Shown here: positions 43,522 through 51,648 of the stretch, piece by piece | How positions within the stretch are numbered: the first letter of the stretch is position 1 | Layout of the letters: every line of letters begins with the position of its first letter | Assembly: GCF_019801965.1 (NCBI RefSeq) | Contig: NZ_JAHVIA010000002.1 | Location: forward strand, 1 to 64,000 | DNA: 64,000 nt | Reading direction: 5' to 3' | Source: Salipiger bermudensis | GTDB taxonomy: Bacteria > Pseudomonadota > Alphaproteobacteria > Rhodobacterales > Rhodobacteraceae | Translations under genes and position numbers: made by a program | The notes under the pieces: model-generated | Databases searched by the model: none | Seen by the model: the letters and a program-made list of their open reading frames with translations, nothing else | What the model was told of the DNA's origin: nothing

Positions 43522-44113
43522 CTGCGTTCTCCGAACTTTGGTGCGCCTCGTCCGACAGCATCTCGCGCAGGCGTTTGCGTGCCGTCATCATGCGCGTCTT
43601 CACCGTGCCCACCGGGCACTCGAGGATTTCCGCGATCTCTGTGTAGAGATAGCCGTTATAGTAGGTGAGCTCCACGACCGCGCGCAATTCCGGCGTCAGC
43701 TGCTGGAGCGCGGCGGCGAGATCCTTTTTGTGCATCACCGATGTTTCGGTGTCGCTGCCATCGGCGATCAGTCCTTCGTCCAATTCCACGTCTCCTCTGC
43801 GCTTGCCGAGCTTCTGGCGCTGCTTGAGCGACATCCGGTAGGCGATGCCGAAGATCCAGGACGAGGGCTTCGACAGGCCCTGGAAGCGGTCGGCGGTGCG
43901 CCAGACGGTCATCAGCGCATCGTTGGCGACCTCCTCGGCGGATTCGGCATTGTCGGTGATGCGTCGGGCGAAATGCATCAGCTTCGGGAAATATTTCCGA
44001 TGCAGCTCCTCGAAGGCGGCAACGTCGCCCTTGGCCACCGCAGCCAGCAAGGCCTCGTCGGTTCTGGGTCTTGGGCCGGTACGGGCGGCCCGGAGGGAAT
44101 TGAGTATGCGCAT
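43514..44113 (-). CDS. ECF-family RNA polymerase sigma factor
   Basis: The 199-residue protein has sigma region 2 (about 30-95: FEELHRKYFPKLMHFARR, ANDALMTVWRTADRFQ, SWIFGIAYR) and region 4 (about 130-185: LTPELRAVVELTYYNGYLYTEIAEILECPVGTVKTRMM), with no region 1 or 3, as in ECF factors. It starts at 44113, and its own promoter carries TGAACC-N15-GGCACCTA, the same element found before the T6SS operons, so it is probably autoregulated and is the best candidate to read that element. The anti-sigma and subtilase genes follow in the same operon. Confidence 0.93.
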   Translation of the reverse strand: MRILNSLRAARTGPRPRTDEALLAAVAKGDVAAFEELHRKYFPKLMHFARRITDNAESAEEVANDALMTVWRTADRFQGLSKPSSWIFGIAYRMSLKQRQKLGKRRGDVELDEGLIADGSDTETSVMHKKDLAAALQQLTPELRAVVELTYYNGYLYTEIAEILECPVGTVKTRMMTARKRLREMLSDEAHQSSENAVA

Positions 44114-44144
44114 GCCAAAATCATCGCTTTGCTGTCTGCGGTGA

Positions 44145-44173
44145 TAGGTGCCCTGCCGGTTGAAAAAGGTTCA
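44145..44173 (-). promoter_or_regulatory. ECF-type promoter of the sigma/anti-sigma/subtilase operon
   Basis: Minus strand: TGAACC (44173-44168), 15-base spacer, GGCACCTA (44152-44145), 31 bases before the sigma start at 44113. Its position suggests positive autoregulation. Confidence 0.75.
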
Positions 44174-44621
44174 TCGGATCAACAAAAAATTTGGGCACCG
44201 GGTTACCGGAGTGAATATCTGCATCCGGCCCAATGCTGCCTGGGCGGCGAAGACATTGCTGCGTGCATCCCCTTGTGCAGGGGCGCGACGCGGGAAGGAT
44301 CCGGCTTGGCGCCACCGGGCGGCATCGCATCTGGCCGTGCGACCTGCCCGTGTTGACGTGGCGCTGGTGTGGAGATCCTCTCCCGGTTGATGTCTCGCCG
44401 CCGGGGTGGCCCGCCGGTTCGGTCCTGAGCGCAATTCCTAAGTGGCTCACGAACAACGATACATCACTCGATCGGGCAAAGCGTTGTCGTGAGCGTTGTA
44501 ATTTTCGTTGTAATTGACCCTACGTTCTCTCGTGGTGGCTTATCAACCTGAAGTTGCCGAAATTCCACGCGTGAATGCGTCGTCGTCCGGGTCGTCTCGA
44601 GCGGAGGGCCTGCAAACGCAA
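44174..44621. other. non-coding interval with a 12-bp-spaced CGTTGT triplet
   Basis: About 450 bases without a supportable gene; all open frames are short and arginine-rich. CGTTGT occurs at 44482, 44494 and 44506, exactly 12 bases apart, in a locally A/T-richer stretch; the second and third copies extend to CGTTGTAATT. This could be a small operator array, but no matching regulator is identifiable. Nothing else was seen. Confidence 0.4.
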
Positions 44622-44658
44622 CACGGCCCGGAAGCCCCTAGGGAGCTGCCGGACCGTG
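44622..44658 (-). terminator. terminator of the COG4315 gene
   Basis: CACGGCCCGG (44622-44631) pairs with CCGGACCGTG (44649-44658) with one mismatch. On the minus strand the stem is followed by TTGCGTTT. It lies 28 bases past the stop codon. Confidence 0.7.
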
Positions 44659-44685
44659 CGCGGGGAGGAAGGGAGTGCGGGGGGA

Positions 44686-45048
44686 TTACTTCAGCACGTG
44701 CCAGACGCCGCCGACGCCGTCGCCCTTGGTGTCGCCCGGCTTGCGGTCGCCGGCCCAGTAATAGAGCGGCATGCCCTTGTAGGCCCATTGCTCGGCGCCG
44801 TCCTTGCGGGTCACGAGGCTGAAATTGCCCTCGGCGCTTGCGCCCGACTTGGCGACGAAGGGCGGCCAGCTCGCGGCGCAGCCGCCATAGCAATTGGTGG
44901 TGCCCGGGGCGTCCTTGTCGAAGATGTAGAGGGTCATGCCCTCGCCATCAACGAGCACGCCGCCACCGGACATGCCGGCCGGGGCTGCGATTGCGGTGGA
45001 CGCGGCAACGGACAGGGCGGCGCCGGCGATCAGGGTAAGAAGTTTCAT
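44686..45048 (-). CDS. COG4315-family secreted protein
   Basis: The 120-residue precursor has a signal peptide (cut near residue 21, AIA-AP) and the COG4315 core: LYIFDKDAPGTTNCYGGCA with Cys53 and Cys57, then ASWPPF and the second half WAYKGMPLYYWAGDRKPGDT. These small periplasmic proteins are widespread but have no settled function. The gene stands alone between a terminator and an ECF-type promoter with the same boxes as the T6SS operons, which makes it a regulon member rather than a T6SS part. Confidence 0.85.
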   Translation of the reverse strand: MKLLTLIAGAALSVAASTAIAAPAGMSGGGVLVDGEGMTLYIFDKDAPGTTNCYGGCAASWPPFVAKSGASAEGNFSLVTRKDGAEQWAYKGMPLYYWAGDRKPGDTKGDGVGGVWHVLK

Positions 45049-45103
45049 GCAAATGTCTCCTGTGGTGGTGTCTGGCCCAGACCATCTCGCTCTGGATACC
45101 GGG

Positions 45104-45132
45104 TTAGTGCCGGTGCCCCTCCACAGGGTTCA
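45104..45132 (-). promoter_or_regulatory. ECF-type promoter of the COG4315 gene
   Basis: Minus strand: TGAACC (45132-45127), 15-base spacer, GGCACTAA (45111-45104), 56 bases before the start at 45048. Confidence 0.7.
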
Positions 45133-45170
45133 TTCGCGTGCGAGATATTTTGCGCGCCCGCCGGCGCGGC

Positions 45171-46154
45171 TCAGCCCAGCGCGATGATCGGCCCGTCGAG
45201 CAGCCCCATCAGGTCGCCGAAATAGCCGGCCGAGCGGGCCGGGCGCGTCGGGTCGGAGGTGATGGCGACAGCGAGGTCGCGGGCCGGGTGCGCCGCGATC
45301 ACCTGACCGCCATAGCCGCGCCCGAGGATCCAGCCGCTGTCGCTCAGGAACCAGCCATAGCCATAGCCGAGCCCCGACCACGGTGAGCGGGTCCGCGCCT
45401 CCTGCGAGGCCTCGACCCAAGCGGCGGGCAGCGCCTGTTCACCGCGGTAGCGTCCTTCGTCACGCATCGCCACCGCCACGCGCAGCATCGCCTCGGGCGT
45501 CAGCGCCATCTCGTTGCCGCCGAAGTAGTAGCCCTGCGGGTCGCGGGTCCAGGCCGGGATCTCGATGCCCAGCGGAGTGCCGAGATGCCGCCGCGCCAGC
45601 GTCAGCAGGCTCTCGCCCGTGGCCGTCGCGATAGCGGCGCCCAGCAGGTGGGTGGTGCCGGTGGAATAGATCATCCGGCCGCCGTTCTCGGCGATGCGCG
45701 GCTGGCGCAGCACGTAGGAGACCCAATTGGACGAGCTGACCCAGGCGCCGTAGTTCCCCCCCGAGGTGCCTTCGAGCCCGCCACGCAGGGTGACGAGATC
45801 GCGCATGGTGAGGTCTTCGACGCCCGCGGTGGCGCCGGAGGGGATCAGGCCGGGGGCAACGTCACCCAGCCGCGCCTCGACGCTCTCGATGCCGCCCTCG
45901 TCGATCACCGCGCCGAGGATCAGCGCCAGCAGGCTCTTGGAGCAGGACTTGATATTGGCGACCCGGCCCAGCCCCGGCCCGCGCGGCGCCTCGGCCAGCA
46001 GGGTCTCGTCGCCGCGACGGATCTGGATCGAGTGCAGCTGGTCGAGGTCGACCGCGAGGTCGCGGATTTCGCCGGGGCCCTGCTGGGCGCGCAGCAGCGA
46101 CGGCGCGGCGAGGCTGCCGGCGAGGGCGAGGGAAAAACTGCGGCGCGACAGCAT
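45171..46154 (-). CDS. secreted serine hydrolase of the beta-lactamase/PBP fold
   Basis: The 327-residue protein has a twin-arginine-like signal (SRRSFSLALAG) and the class C-type motif SCSK (nucleophile Ser70, Lys73), with YST in IYSTGTTHLLG as the second motif and GYGGQ near the C-terminus in place of the KTG box. This is the pattern of serine hydrolases related to class C beta-lactamases and D-aminopeptidases; its substrate cannot be read from sequence. No ECF-type box lies upstream. It follows the glutamine-synthetase-family gene in the same direction with a 119-base gap. Confidence 0.82.
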   Translation of the reverse strand: MLSRRSFSLALAGSLAAPSLLRAQQGPGEIRDLAVDLDQLHSIQIRRGDETLLAEAPRGPGLGRVANIKSCSKSLLALILGAVIDEGGIESVEARLGDVAPGLIPSGATAGVEDLTMRDLVTLRGGLEGTSGGNYGAWVSSSNWVSYVLRQPRIAENGGRMIYSTGTTHLLGAAIATATGESLLTLARRHLGTPLGIEIPAWTRDPQGYYFGGNEMALTPEAMLRVAVAMRDEGRYRGEQALPAAWVEASQEARTRSPWSGLGYGYGWFLSDSGWILGRGYGGQVIAAHPARDLAVAITSDPTRPARSAGYFGDLMGLLDGPIIALG

Positions 46155-46273
46155 GGCGGGGCTCCTGCGGGCTCGGAAAGGGATACCACAAGACTTGGCC
46201 GCAGGGCCGCGAAAGGAAACCCGCCGGGCGCGCCTCGCCGGTCACAGGCCATCAACAGCAGGTGAGGCGGCGC

Positions 46274-47590
46274 TCAGAACAGCTCGATATAGCGCTCGAT
46301 CTCCCACGGGCTGACGTGGCGCAGGTAATCCTGCACCTCGAAGCGCCGCGAGCGCACGAAATGATCGACGAAGGTATCGCCGAAGAGCGAGCGGGCCGCC
46401 TCGCTGGTCTCGAGCCGGTCGGTGGCCTCGACGAGATCGCGCGGGAACCGCGCGCTGGCAGCGGGCTGCACTTCGTAGGCGCTGCCCTTGACCGGGGCGG
46501 GCGGCTCGGCCCCGGTCTCGATGCCGCGCAGACCGGCGGCGAGGCAGAGCGCCATGACGGCGTGCGGGTTGGAATCCGCCGCCGGGACGCGGAATTCAAG
46601 CCGGGTGGCCTCGGGGCTGTCGTTGATGATGCGCACCGCGGCGGTGCGGTTCTGCACCCCCCAGCTCGCCCATGTGGGGGCCCAGGCGCCGGGTACCAGC
46701 CGCTTGTAGGCGTTGACCGTCTGCGCCGTCAGCACGAGCATCTCGGGCATCAGCTCGAGCAGCCCGCCAAGGAAGTGCCGCGCCGTCTGCGACAGGCCGT
46801 CCGCCGCGTCGGGATCGGCGAAGGCGGGTGCACCGTCCTTCTGCAGCGAGATGTGGAAATGCCCGGACTGGCCCGAGAGTTCCGGCGAGAGCTTCGACAT
46901 GAACACGGTGGTGAGCGCGTTGCGGGCGAAGTAGGCGCGCGCGAAATTGCGGAACAGTGCCGCGTCATCCGCCGCCTTGACGCCCTTCGCCACCGTCAGA
47001 GGGGCCTCGAAACAGCCCGGCCCGAGCTCGGTGTGCAGGCTGTCGAGCCCGATATCCATCAGGCTCATGCATTGCCGCAGACCGTCGAACAGGTCGCCAT
47101 AGGCGGCGGCGGATTGCAACGAGTAGGTGCGGTTGGCCTTGGCGAAATGCTGCAGGTTACGATAGCCCTTCTCGCGCAGGCTGTCGGCGGTCTCGTCGAG
47201 CAGGAAGAACTCGTATTCGAAGGCGGCGGTGACCTCGAAGCCCATCGCCTCGGCGCGGCCCAGATGCTTCAGCAGCTGGTTGCGCGGGGATTTCTTGCCG
47301 AAATCGCCGGTGAAATCGGCGACCATCACCTCGGCATTGGCGCCGAAGGGCCAGTGGCGGCGGGTCTCGGGGAAGATCTGCGCCGGGCGATCGATATAGG
47401 TCTCGCTGTCGTCCCAGGTCTTCTCGGCACTGTCCCAGGCGTGCAGCACGTCGCAGAAGCTGTAGCCCTTCTCGATCAGCTTGTCGGCCTTGGCCCCGTC
47501 CATGAGCTTGTGGCGGAACAGCCCGTCGAGATCGAAGATGCCCACGTGGACGTCGCGCGAGACGAGTTCGGGAATGCCGTTGCTGTCCAT
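46274..47590 (-). CDS. glutamine synthetase family protein
   Basis: The protein belongs to the ATP-dependent glutamate-amine ligases. Starting at 47590 (MDSNGIPELVSRDVHVG) it has 438 residues; the frame open to 47671 adds only arginine-rich residues. Visible metal/ATP motifs include AAFEYEFFLLDE, GQSGHFHISL, and the late NRTAAVRI and RLEFRVPAADSNPH segments. It lacks the usual GlnA adenylylation-loop sequence near the C-terminus, so it is more likely a type III-like or gamma-glutamyl-amine ligase than the main GlnA. The substrate is unknown. It is divergent from hupT. Confidence 0.85.
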   Translation of the reverse strand: MDSNGIPELVSRDVHVGIFDLDGLFRHKLMDGAKADKLIEKGYSFCDVLHAWDSAEKTWDDSETYIDRPAQIFPETRRHWPFGANAEVMVADFTGDFGKKSPRNQLLKHLGRAEAMGFEVTAAFEYEFFLLDETADSLREKGYRNLQHFAKANRTYSLQSAAAYGDLFDGLRQCMSLMDIGLDSLHTELGPGCFEAPLTVAKGVKAADDAALFRNFARAYFARNALTTVFMSKLSPELSGQSGHFHISLQKDGAPAFADPDAADGLSQTARHFLGGLLELMPEMLVLTAQTVNAYKRLVPGAWAPTWASWGVQNRTAAVRIINDSPEATRLEFRVPAADSNPHAVMALCLAAGLRGIETGAEPPAPVKGSAYEVQPAASARFPRDLVEATDRLETSEAARSLFGDTFVDHFVRSRRFEVQDYLRHVSPWEIERYIELF

Positions 47591-47814
47591 GAGAGGGCTG
47601 CTCCTTGTTGGTCTTTCTGGCCCGCCACGGCGGGATCGGGCGGAGTTTGCCCGGCGCCCCCGGACTGTCAAGGAAGCGCGCGGAAATGGGGGCGCGGAAG
47701 GGAAGCATCTGGCGAAAATGGATAAATTCTGCGCAGGCGCCGTTAGCGGTCACGTTGCGGTCAGGGGCGCGGCGCCGATTGCCACGGCGCGCGGCCCGCG
47801 CATAGTATCGGCGC
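47591..47814. promoter_or_regulatory. divergent promoter region glutamine-synthetase-family gene / hupT
   Basis: The 224-base gap separates divergent genes and must contain both promoters. A TTGCCA followed 18 bases later by TAGTAT lies just before hupT; if used, the transcript would be nearly leaderless. I see no Shine-Dalgarno site before hupT, which fits that idea, but the assignment is weak. Confidence 0.4.
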
Positions 47815-49146
47815 ATGGACGAGCCCGGCACGCTGACGCAAGACGATCCCAATGCCATGACCGACGAGGCGTGGCAGTCGGTGCTGCGCGCCGTCGACCA
47901 GACCTATAGCGAGCTGGTGGCGCATCAGGAGCAGCTCGAGCACCAGAATGCCGAGCTGACCGCCGCCAAGCATCTCATCGAGGGCGTTCTGCACTCGGTG
48001 AGCGACGTGCTCATCGTGATCGACCGCGACGGCAGCGTCGCCGAGGCCAGCGAGTCGCTCTTCGCGCTGGTCAGCGGCGGGGCGGCGGCGGTGATCGGGC
48101 GCCCGGTGGCCGAGATCTTCGATGCCGAGGGGGCGGCGCAGATCGGCGCGGCGCTGAACCAGCTGCGAATGAACCACGCGGTGGCGGATTTCGAGGCCAG
48201 CATCCCCACCGAGACCGGCGCGCAGCCGTTTCACATCGTGCTCTCGCCGCGGCTCGACGCCCGCGACCGCTTCGGCGGCGCGGTGCTCAGCGGGCGCCCG
48301 CTGGGCGAGCTGCGCCGGGCCTATGCCGAGCTCGAGCTCAGCCATGAGCAGCTGAAGCAGGCGCAGAGCCAGATCGTGCGCAACGAGAAGCTCGCCTCGC
48401 TGGGCCGGCTGCTGGCGGGGGTGGCGCACGAACTCAACAACCCGATCAGCTTCGTCTATGCCAGCGTGCACGCGCTGGAGAAATACGTTGGCCAGTTCGA
48501 GACCTATTTCGAGCAGGTTCAGTCGGGCGCGCCGCGCGAGGAGCTGGTGCGGCTGCGCAGCGATCTCAAGCTCGAGCGCGCGCTTGGCAATCTCTCGACC
48601 GCGATCCACGGCGCCCGTGAAGGCGCCGAGCGGGTGCGCGACATCGTGGCCGACCTGCGCCGGCTGTCTTCCGAGGGCAGCGGCGAGAAAGTGCCGTTCG
48701 ATCTCGCCGAGACCGCGCGCGTGGGCGCGCGCTGGGTCGAGCGCGGCGCCAAGTCGGGGGTCACGGTGGCCTTTACCGGGACCGAGAGCCTGCGGGTGAT
48801 CGGCGTGCCGGGGCACATCCAGCAGATCGTGATGAACCTCGTGCAGAACGCGCTCGATGCCGTCGACGGGGTCGCGGCGCCCGAGGTCCGCATCGACCTT
48901 GCCGCGCATGGCGGGCGGGCGCGCATGACCGTCTCCGACAATGGCCCCGGCATCCCCGACGAGCAGCGGGCGGCGGTGTTCGACCCGTTCTTCACCACCA
49001 AGCCGGTGGGCAAGGGCACCGGGCTGGGGCTTTCCATCAGCGCCAAGATCGCCGATGAACATGGCGGGCAGCTGTCGTTGCTGCCCGGGCCGGGGGCGGT
49101 CTTCGTGCTCGAGCTGCCGCTGGCGGACACACCGGGAGAGGCCTGA
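47815..49146 (+). CDS. hupT: H2-sensing system histidine kinase HupT
   Basis: HupT phosphorylates HupR in the absence of H2 and is held off by the HupUV sensor when H2 is present (Rhodobacter model). The 443-residue protein has a helical N-terminus, a PAS domain (about 52-160), a His-box with His205 (GVAHELNNPISF) and an HATPase domain with NALDAV, DNGPGIP and GKGTGLGLS. There is no membrane helix, so it acts in the cytoplasm. The stop abuts the hupU start. An alternative ATG lies 14 codons downstream; neither start has a clear ribosome site. Confidence 0.94.
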   Translation: MDEPGTLTQDDPNAMTDEAWQSVLRAVDQTYSELVAHQEQLEHQNAELTAAKHLIEGVLHSVSDVLIVIDRDGSVAEASESLFALVSGGAAAVIGRPVAEIFDAEGAAQIGAALNQLRMNHAVADFEASIPTETGAQPFHIVLSPRLDARDRFGGAVLSGRPLGELRRAYAELELSHEQLKQAQSQIVRNEKLASLGRLLAGVAHELNNPISFVYASVHALEKYVGQFETYFEQVQSGAPREELVRLRSDLKLERALGNLSTAIHGAREGAERVRDIVADLRRLSSEGSGEKVPFDLAETARVGARWVERGAKSGVTVAFTGTESLRVIGVPGHIQQIVMNLVQNALDAVDGVAAPEVRIDLAAHGGRARMTVSDNGPGIPDEQRAAVFDPFFTTKPVGKGTGLGLSISAKIADEHGGQLSLLPGPGAVFVLELPLADTPGEA

Positions 49147-50136
49147 ATGAATATCCTCTGGCTGCAATCGGCCGGCTGCGGCGGCTGCACCATGTCGCTG
49201 CTCTGCGCCGAGAATCCCAACGTGCTCGACACGCTGGGCGATGCCGGCATCGAGTTTCTCTGGCACCCGTCGCTCTCGGTCGAGACCGGCTGCGAGGTGC
49301 AGGCGCTGCTGGGCTCGGTGGAGCGCGGCGAGATCGCGCTCGACGTGCTGTGTTTCGAGGGGTCGGTGGTGACCGGCCCGCGCGGGACGGGCAAGTTCCA
49401 CATGCTGGCCGGCACCGGGCGCTCGATGCTCGATTGGGTGCGGGCGCTGGCGCCGATGGCCGAACACGTGGTCGCCGTCGGCACCTGCGCGGCCTTTGGC
49501 GGCATCACGGCGGCGGGCGGCAACCCGGCGGGCGCGGTGGGTCTGCAATATGACGGCCGCCAGAAGGGCGCGGCGCTCGACGAAGGCTTCACCAGCCGCT
49601 CCGGCCTGCCGGTGATCAATGTGGCGGGCTGCCCGACGCATCCGGCCTGGGTCACCGAGACGCTTCTGATGCTGGCGGGCGGGGCGCTGGGCGCGGGCGA
49701 TCTCGACGCGCTGGCCCGGCCGCGCTTCTACGCCGATCACCTCGTGCATCACGGCTGCACCAAGAACGAGTTCTACGAGTACAAGGCCAGCGCCCGGACG
49801 CTTTGCGAGATGGGCTGCATGATGGAGCACCTGGGCTGCGTCGGCACGCAGGCGGTGGGCGATTGCAACATCCGGCCGTGGAACGGCGAGGGCTCGTGCA
49901 CGCGGGGGAATTACCCCTGCATCGCCTGCACCGCGCCGGAATTCGAGGAGCCGGGCCACCCGTTCACCGAGACGCCGACCATCGCCGGCATCCCGGTGGG
50001 GCTGCCCTCCGACATGCCGAAGGCGTGGTTCATGGCGCTGGCCTCACTCTCGAAGGCCGCGACGCCGCAGCGCATCGAGCGCAACGCCCATTCCGACCGC
50101 CTCGTGCAGGCGCCCAGCGTGAAGGCCCGGAAATGA
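49147..50136 (+). CDS. hupU: regulatory [NiFe]-hydrogenase small subunit HupU (HoxB)
   Basis: HupU carries the Fe-S clusters of the cytoplasmic H2 sensor. The 329-residue protein starts MNILWLQSAGCGGCTMSLLC (proximal Cys11 and Cys14) without a twin-arginine signal, as expected for a sensor. Later cluster motifs are GTCAAFGG, AGCPTHP, HHGCTKNEFYE and the CIACTAPEFEE end. The GG after CAAF contrasts with the extra Cys of HupS. It overlaps hupV by four bases. Confidence 0.95.
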   Translation: MNILWLQSAGCGGCTMSLLCAENPNVLDTLGDAGIEFLWHPSLSVETGCEVQALLGSVERGEIALDVLCFEGSVVTGPRGTGKFHMLAGTGRSMLDWVRALAPMAEHVVAVGTCAAFGGITAAGGNPAGAVGLQYDGRQKGAALDEGFTSRSGLPVINVAGCPTHPAWVTETLLMLAGGALGAGDLDALARPRFYADHLVHHGCTKNEFYEYKASARTLCEMGCMMEHLGCVGTQAVGDCNIRPWNGEGSCTRGNYPCIACTAPEFEEPGHPFTETPTIAGIPVGLPSDMPKAWFMALASLSKAATPQRIERNAHSDRLVQAPSVKARK

Positions 50137-51563
50137 GCGACAGGCAGCTTCTGGTTGGCCCCTTCAACCGCGTGGAGGGAGATCTCGAGATTGCCCTCGA
50201 CGTGCGGGAGGGCCGGGTGGTCGAGGCGCGGGCCAACTCGCCGCTGTTCCGCGGTTTCGAGATGATGCTGCAGGGCAAGGCCCCGAGCGACGCGCTGACC
50301 CTGACGCCGCGGATCTGCGGCATCTGCTCGATCAGCCAGTCGGCGGCGGCGGCACTGGCGCTGGCCGATGCCGGCGCGGTGACGATGCCGCCGCAGGGGC
50401 GGCTGGCGGCGGCGATCCTGCACGGGGTCGAGAACCTCTGCGATCACATCAGCCATTTCGCGCTGTTCTTCATGCCGGATTTCGCCCGGCCGGTCTATGC
50501 CGGGCGCGGCTGGCACGATCGCGCGGTGGCGCGCTACACCGCGCAGGAAGGCTCGGCGGTGCGGCCGCTGATCGAGGCGCGGGCGCAGCTCTTCCACATC
50601 GTCGGGCTCCTCGGCGGCAAGTGGCCGCACACGCTGGCGATCCAGCCCGGCGGGGTGACGCGCGCGCCCGATGCGCGCGACCGCATTCGCATCCAGACCA
50701 CGCTGCGCGCCGCCAGGCGCGTGCTCGAACGCGAGCTTTTCGGCGGGTCTCTGGAGGATTTCGCGGCGCTGGGATCGGTCGCCGCTTGCGAGGGCTGGAC
50801 CCGCGGCGACGTGGCGCTGTTCTCGGAGATCTCGGCGGATCTGGGGCTGGAGGCGATCGGCGTCGGGCCGCGGCGCTACCTCTCTTGCGGCGCCTACCCG
50901 CTGGCCGAGGGGCGGGTGACCCGCTCTGGGGTCTGGGAGGGCGGCGCGGTCTCGGAATTCGATCCCGGCGAGATCGTCGAGGATGTTAGCCATGCCTGGA
51001 TGCTGGGCGATGCGGCGCACCCCGCCCAGGGCGCGACGCTGCCCGACGAGGACATGGCCGAGCCGGGCTACAGCTGGTGCAAGGCGCCGCGCCTGGGCGG
51101 CCGCACGGTCGAGGTCGGCGCGCTGGCGCGACAGGTGGTCGACGGCCATCCGCTGGCGCTGGGCCTGGCCGACGAAGGCTCGGTGCGGGCGCGCATCGCG
51201 GGGCGGCTGCTCGAGATCGCCCGCACCGTGCTCTGGCTCGAGGACTGGGCGGCGGCACTGGACCCTGGGGCGGTGTTCATGGACCCGGCGCCGTCGCTGC
51301 GCGAAGGCGTTGGCGTGGGGCTCGTCGAGGCGGCGCGCGGCACGCTGGGGCACTGGATCGCGGTCGAGAAGGGGCGGATCGCGCGCTACCAGATCGTGGC
51401 GCCGACGACATGGAACTTCTCGCCGCGCGACGCTGGTGGCGTGCCGGGGCCGGTGGAGGCGGCGCTGGTCGGTGCGCCTGTGGGCGAGGGCGAGACCACG
51501 CCGGTGATGGTGCAGCACGTGGTGCGGAGTTTCGATCCATGCATGGTCTGCACGGTGCATTGA
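50133..51563 (+). CDS. hupV: regulatory [NiFe]-hydrogenase large subunit HupV (HoxC)
   Basis: HupV binds the Ni-Fe centre of the H2 sensor. From the ATG at 50133 (overlapping the hupU stop) the protein has 476 residues. The ligands are RICGIC (Cys62, Cys65) and DPCMVCTVH at the very end (Cys470, Cys473, His476). The protein stops at that His, so there is no C-terminal peptide to remove, the defining trait of regulatory hydrogenases. HupD is therefore not needed for it. Confidence 0.95.
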   Translation: MSDRQLLVGPFNRVEGDLEIALDVREGRVVEARANSPLFRGFEMMLQGKAPSDALTLTPRICGICSISQSAAAALALADAGAVTMPPQGRLAAAILHGVENLCDHISHFALFFMPDFARPVYAGRGWHDRAVARYTAQEGSAVRPLIEARAQLFHIVGLLGGKWPHTLAIQPGGVTRAPDARDRIRIQTTLRAARRVLERELFGGSLEDFAALGSVAACEGWTRGDVALFSEISADLGLEAIGVGPRRYLSCGAYPLAEGRVTRSGVWEGGAVSEFDPGEIVEDVSHAWMLGDAAHPAQGATLPDEDMAEPGYSWCKAPRLGGRTVEVGALARQVVDGHPLALGLADEGSVRARIAGRLLEIARTVLWLEDWAAALDPGAVFMDPAPSLREGVGVGLVEAARGTLGHWIAVEKGRIARYQIVAPTTWNFSPRDAGGVPGPVEAALVGAPVGEGETTPVMVQHVVRSFDPCMVCTVH

Positions 51564-51577
51564 TGGCACGGGCAGAA

Positions 51578-51640
51578 GGGGGCGCTGCCCCCGTCCGCGC
51601 GGGGCGCGGACTCCCCCGGGATATTTTTGGCCAGAAGAAG
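51578..51640. repeat. dispersed Rhodobacteraceae-type intergenic repeat
   Basis: A G5-x5-C5 palindrome (51578-51592), then a perfect 8-bp hairpin (51593-51600 with 51604-51611), then CTCCCCCGGGATATTTTTGG and CCAGAAGAAG. I recall this last block as a very common intergenic sequence in Rhodobacteraceae genomes. It lies between hupV and hypF, and its end supplies the purine-rich stretch just before the hypF start. Confidence 0.65.
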
Positions 51641-51648
51641 ATGCGGGC

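Noticed and set aside
44121-44456. 111-codon open frame overlapping the sigma promoter
   Set aside because: No ribosome site, Arg/Pro-rich translation and overlap with the promoter boxes at 44145-44173.
47761-49959. 732-codon open frame antisense to hupT/hupU
   Set aside because: Fully overlaps two confidently identified genes and has the biased composition of antisense frames.
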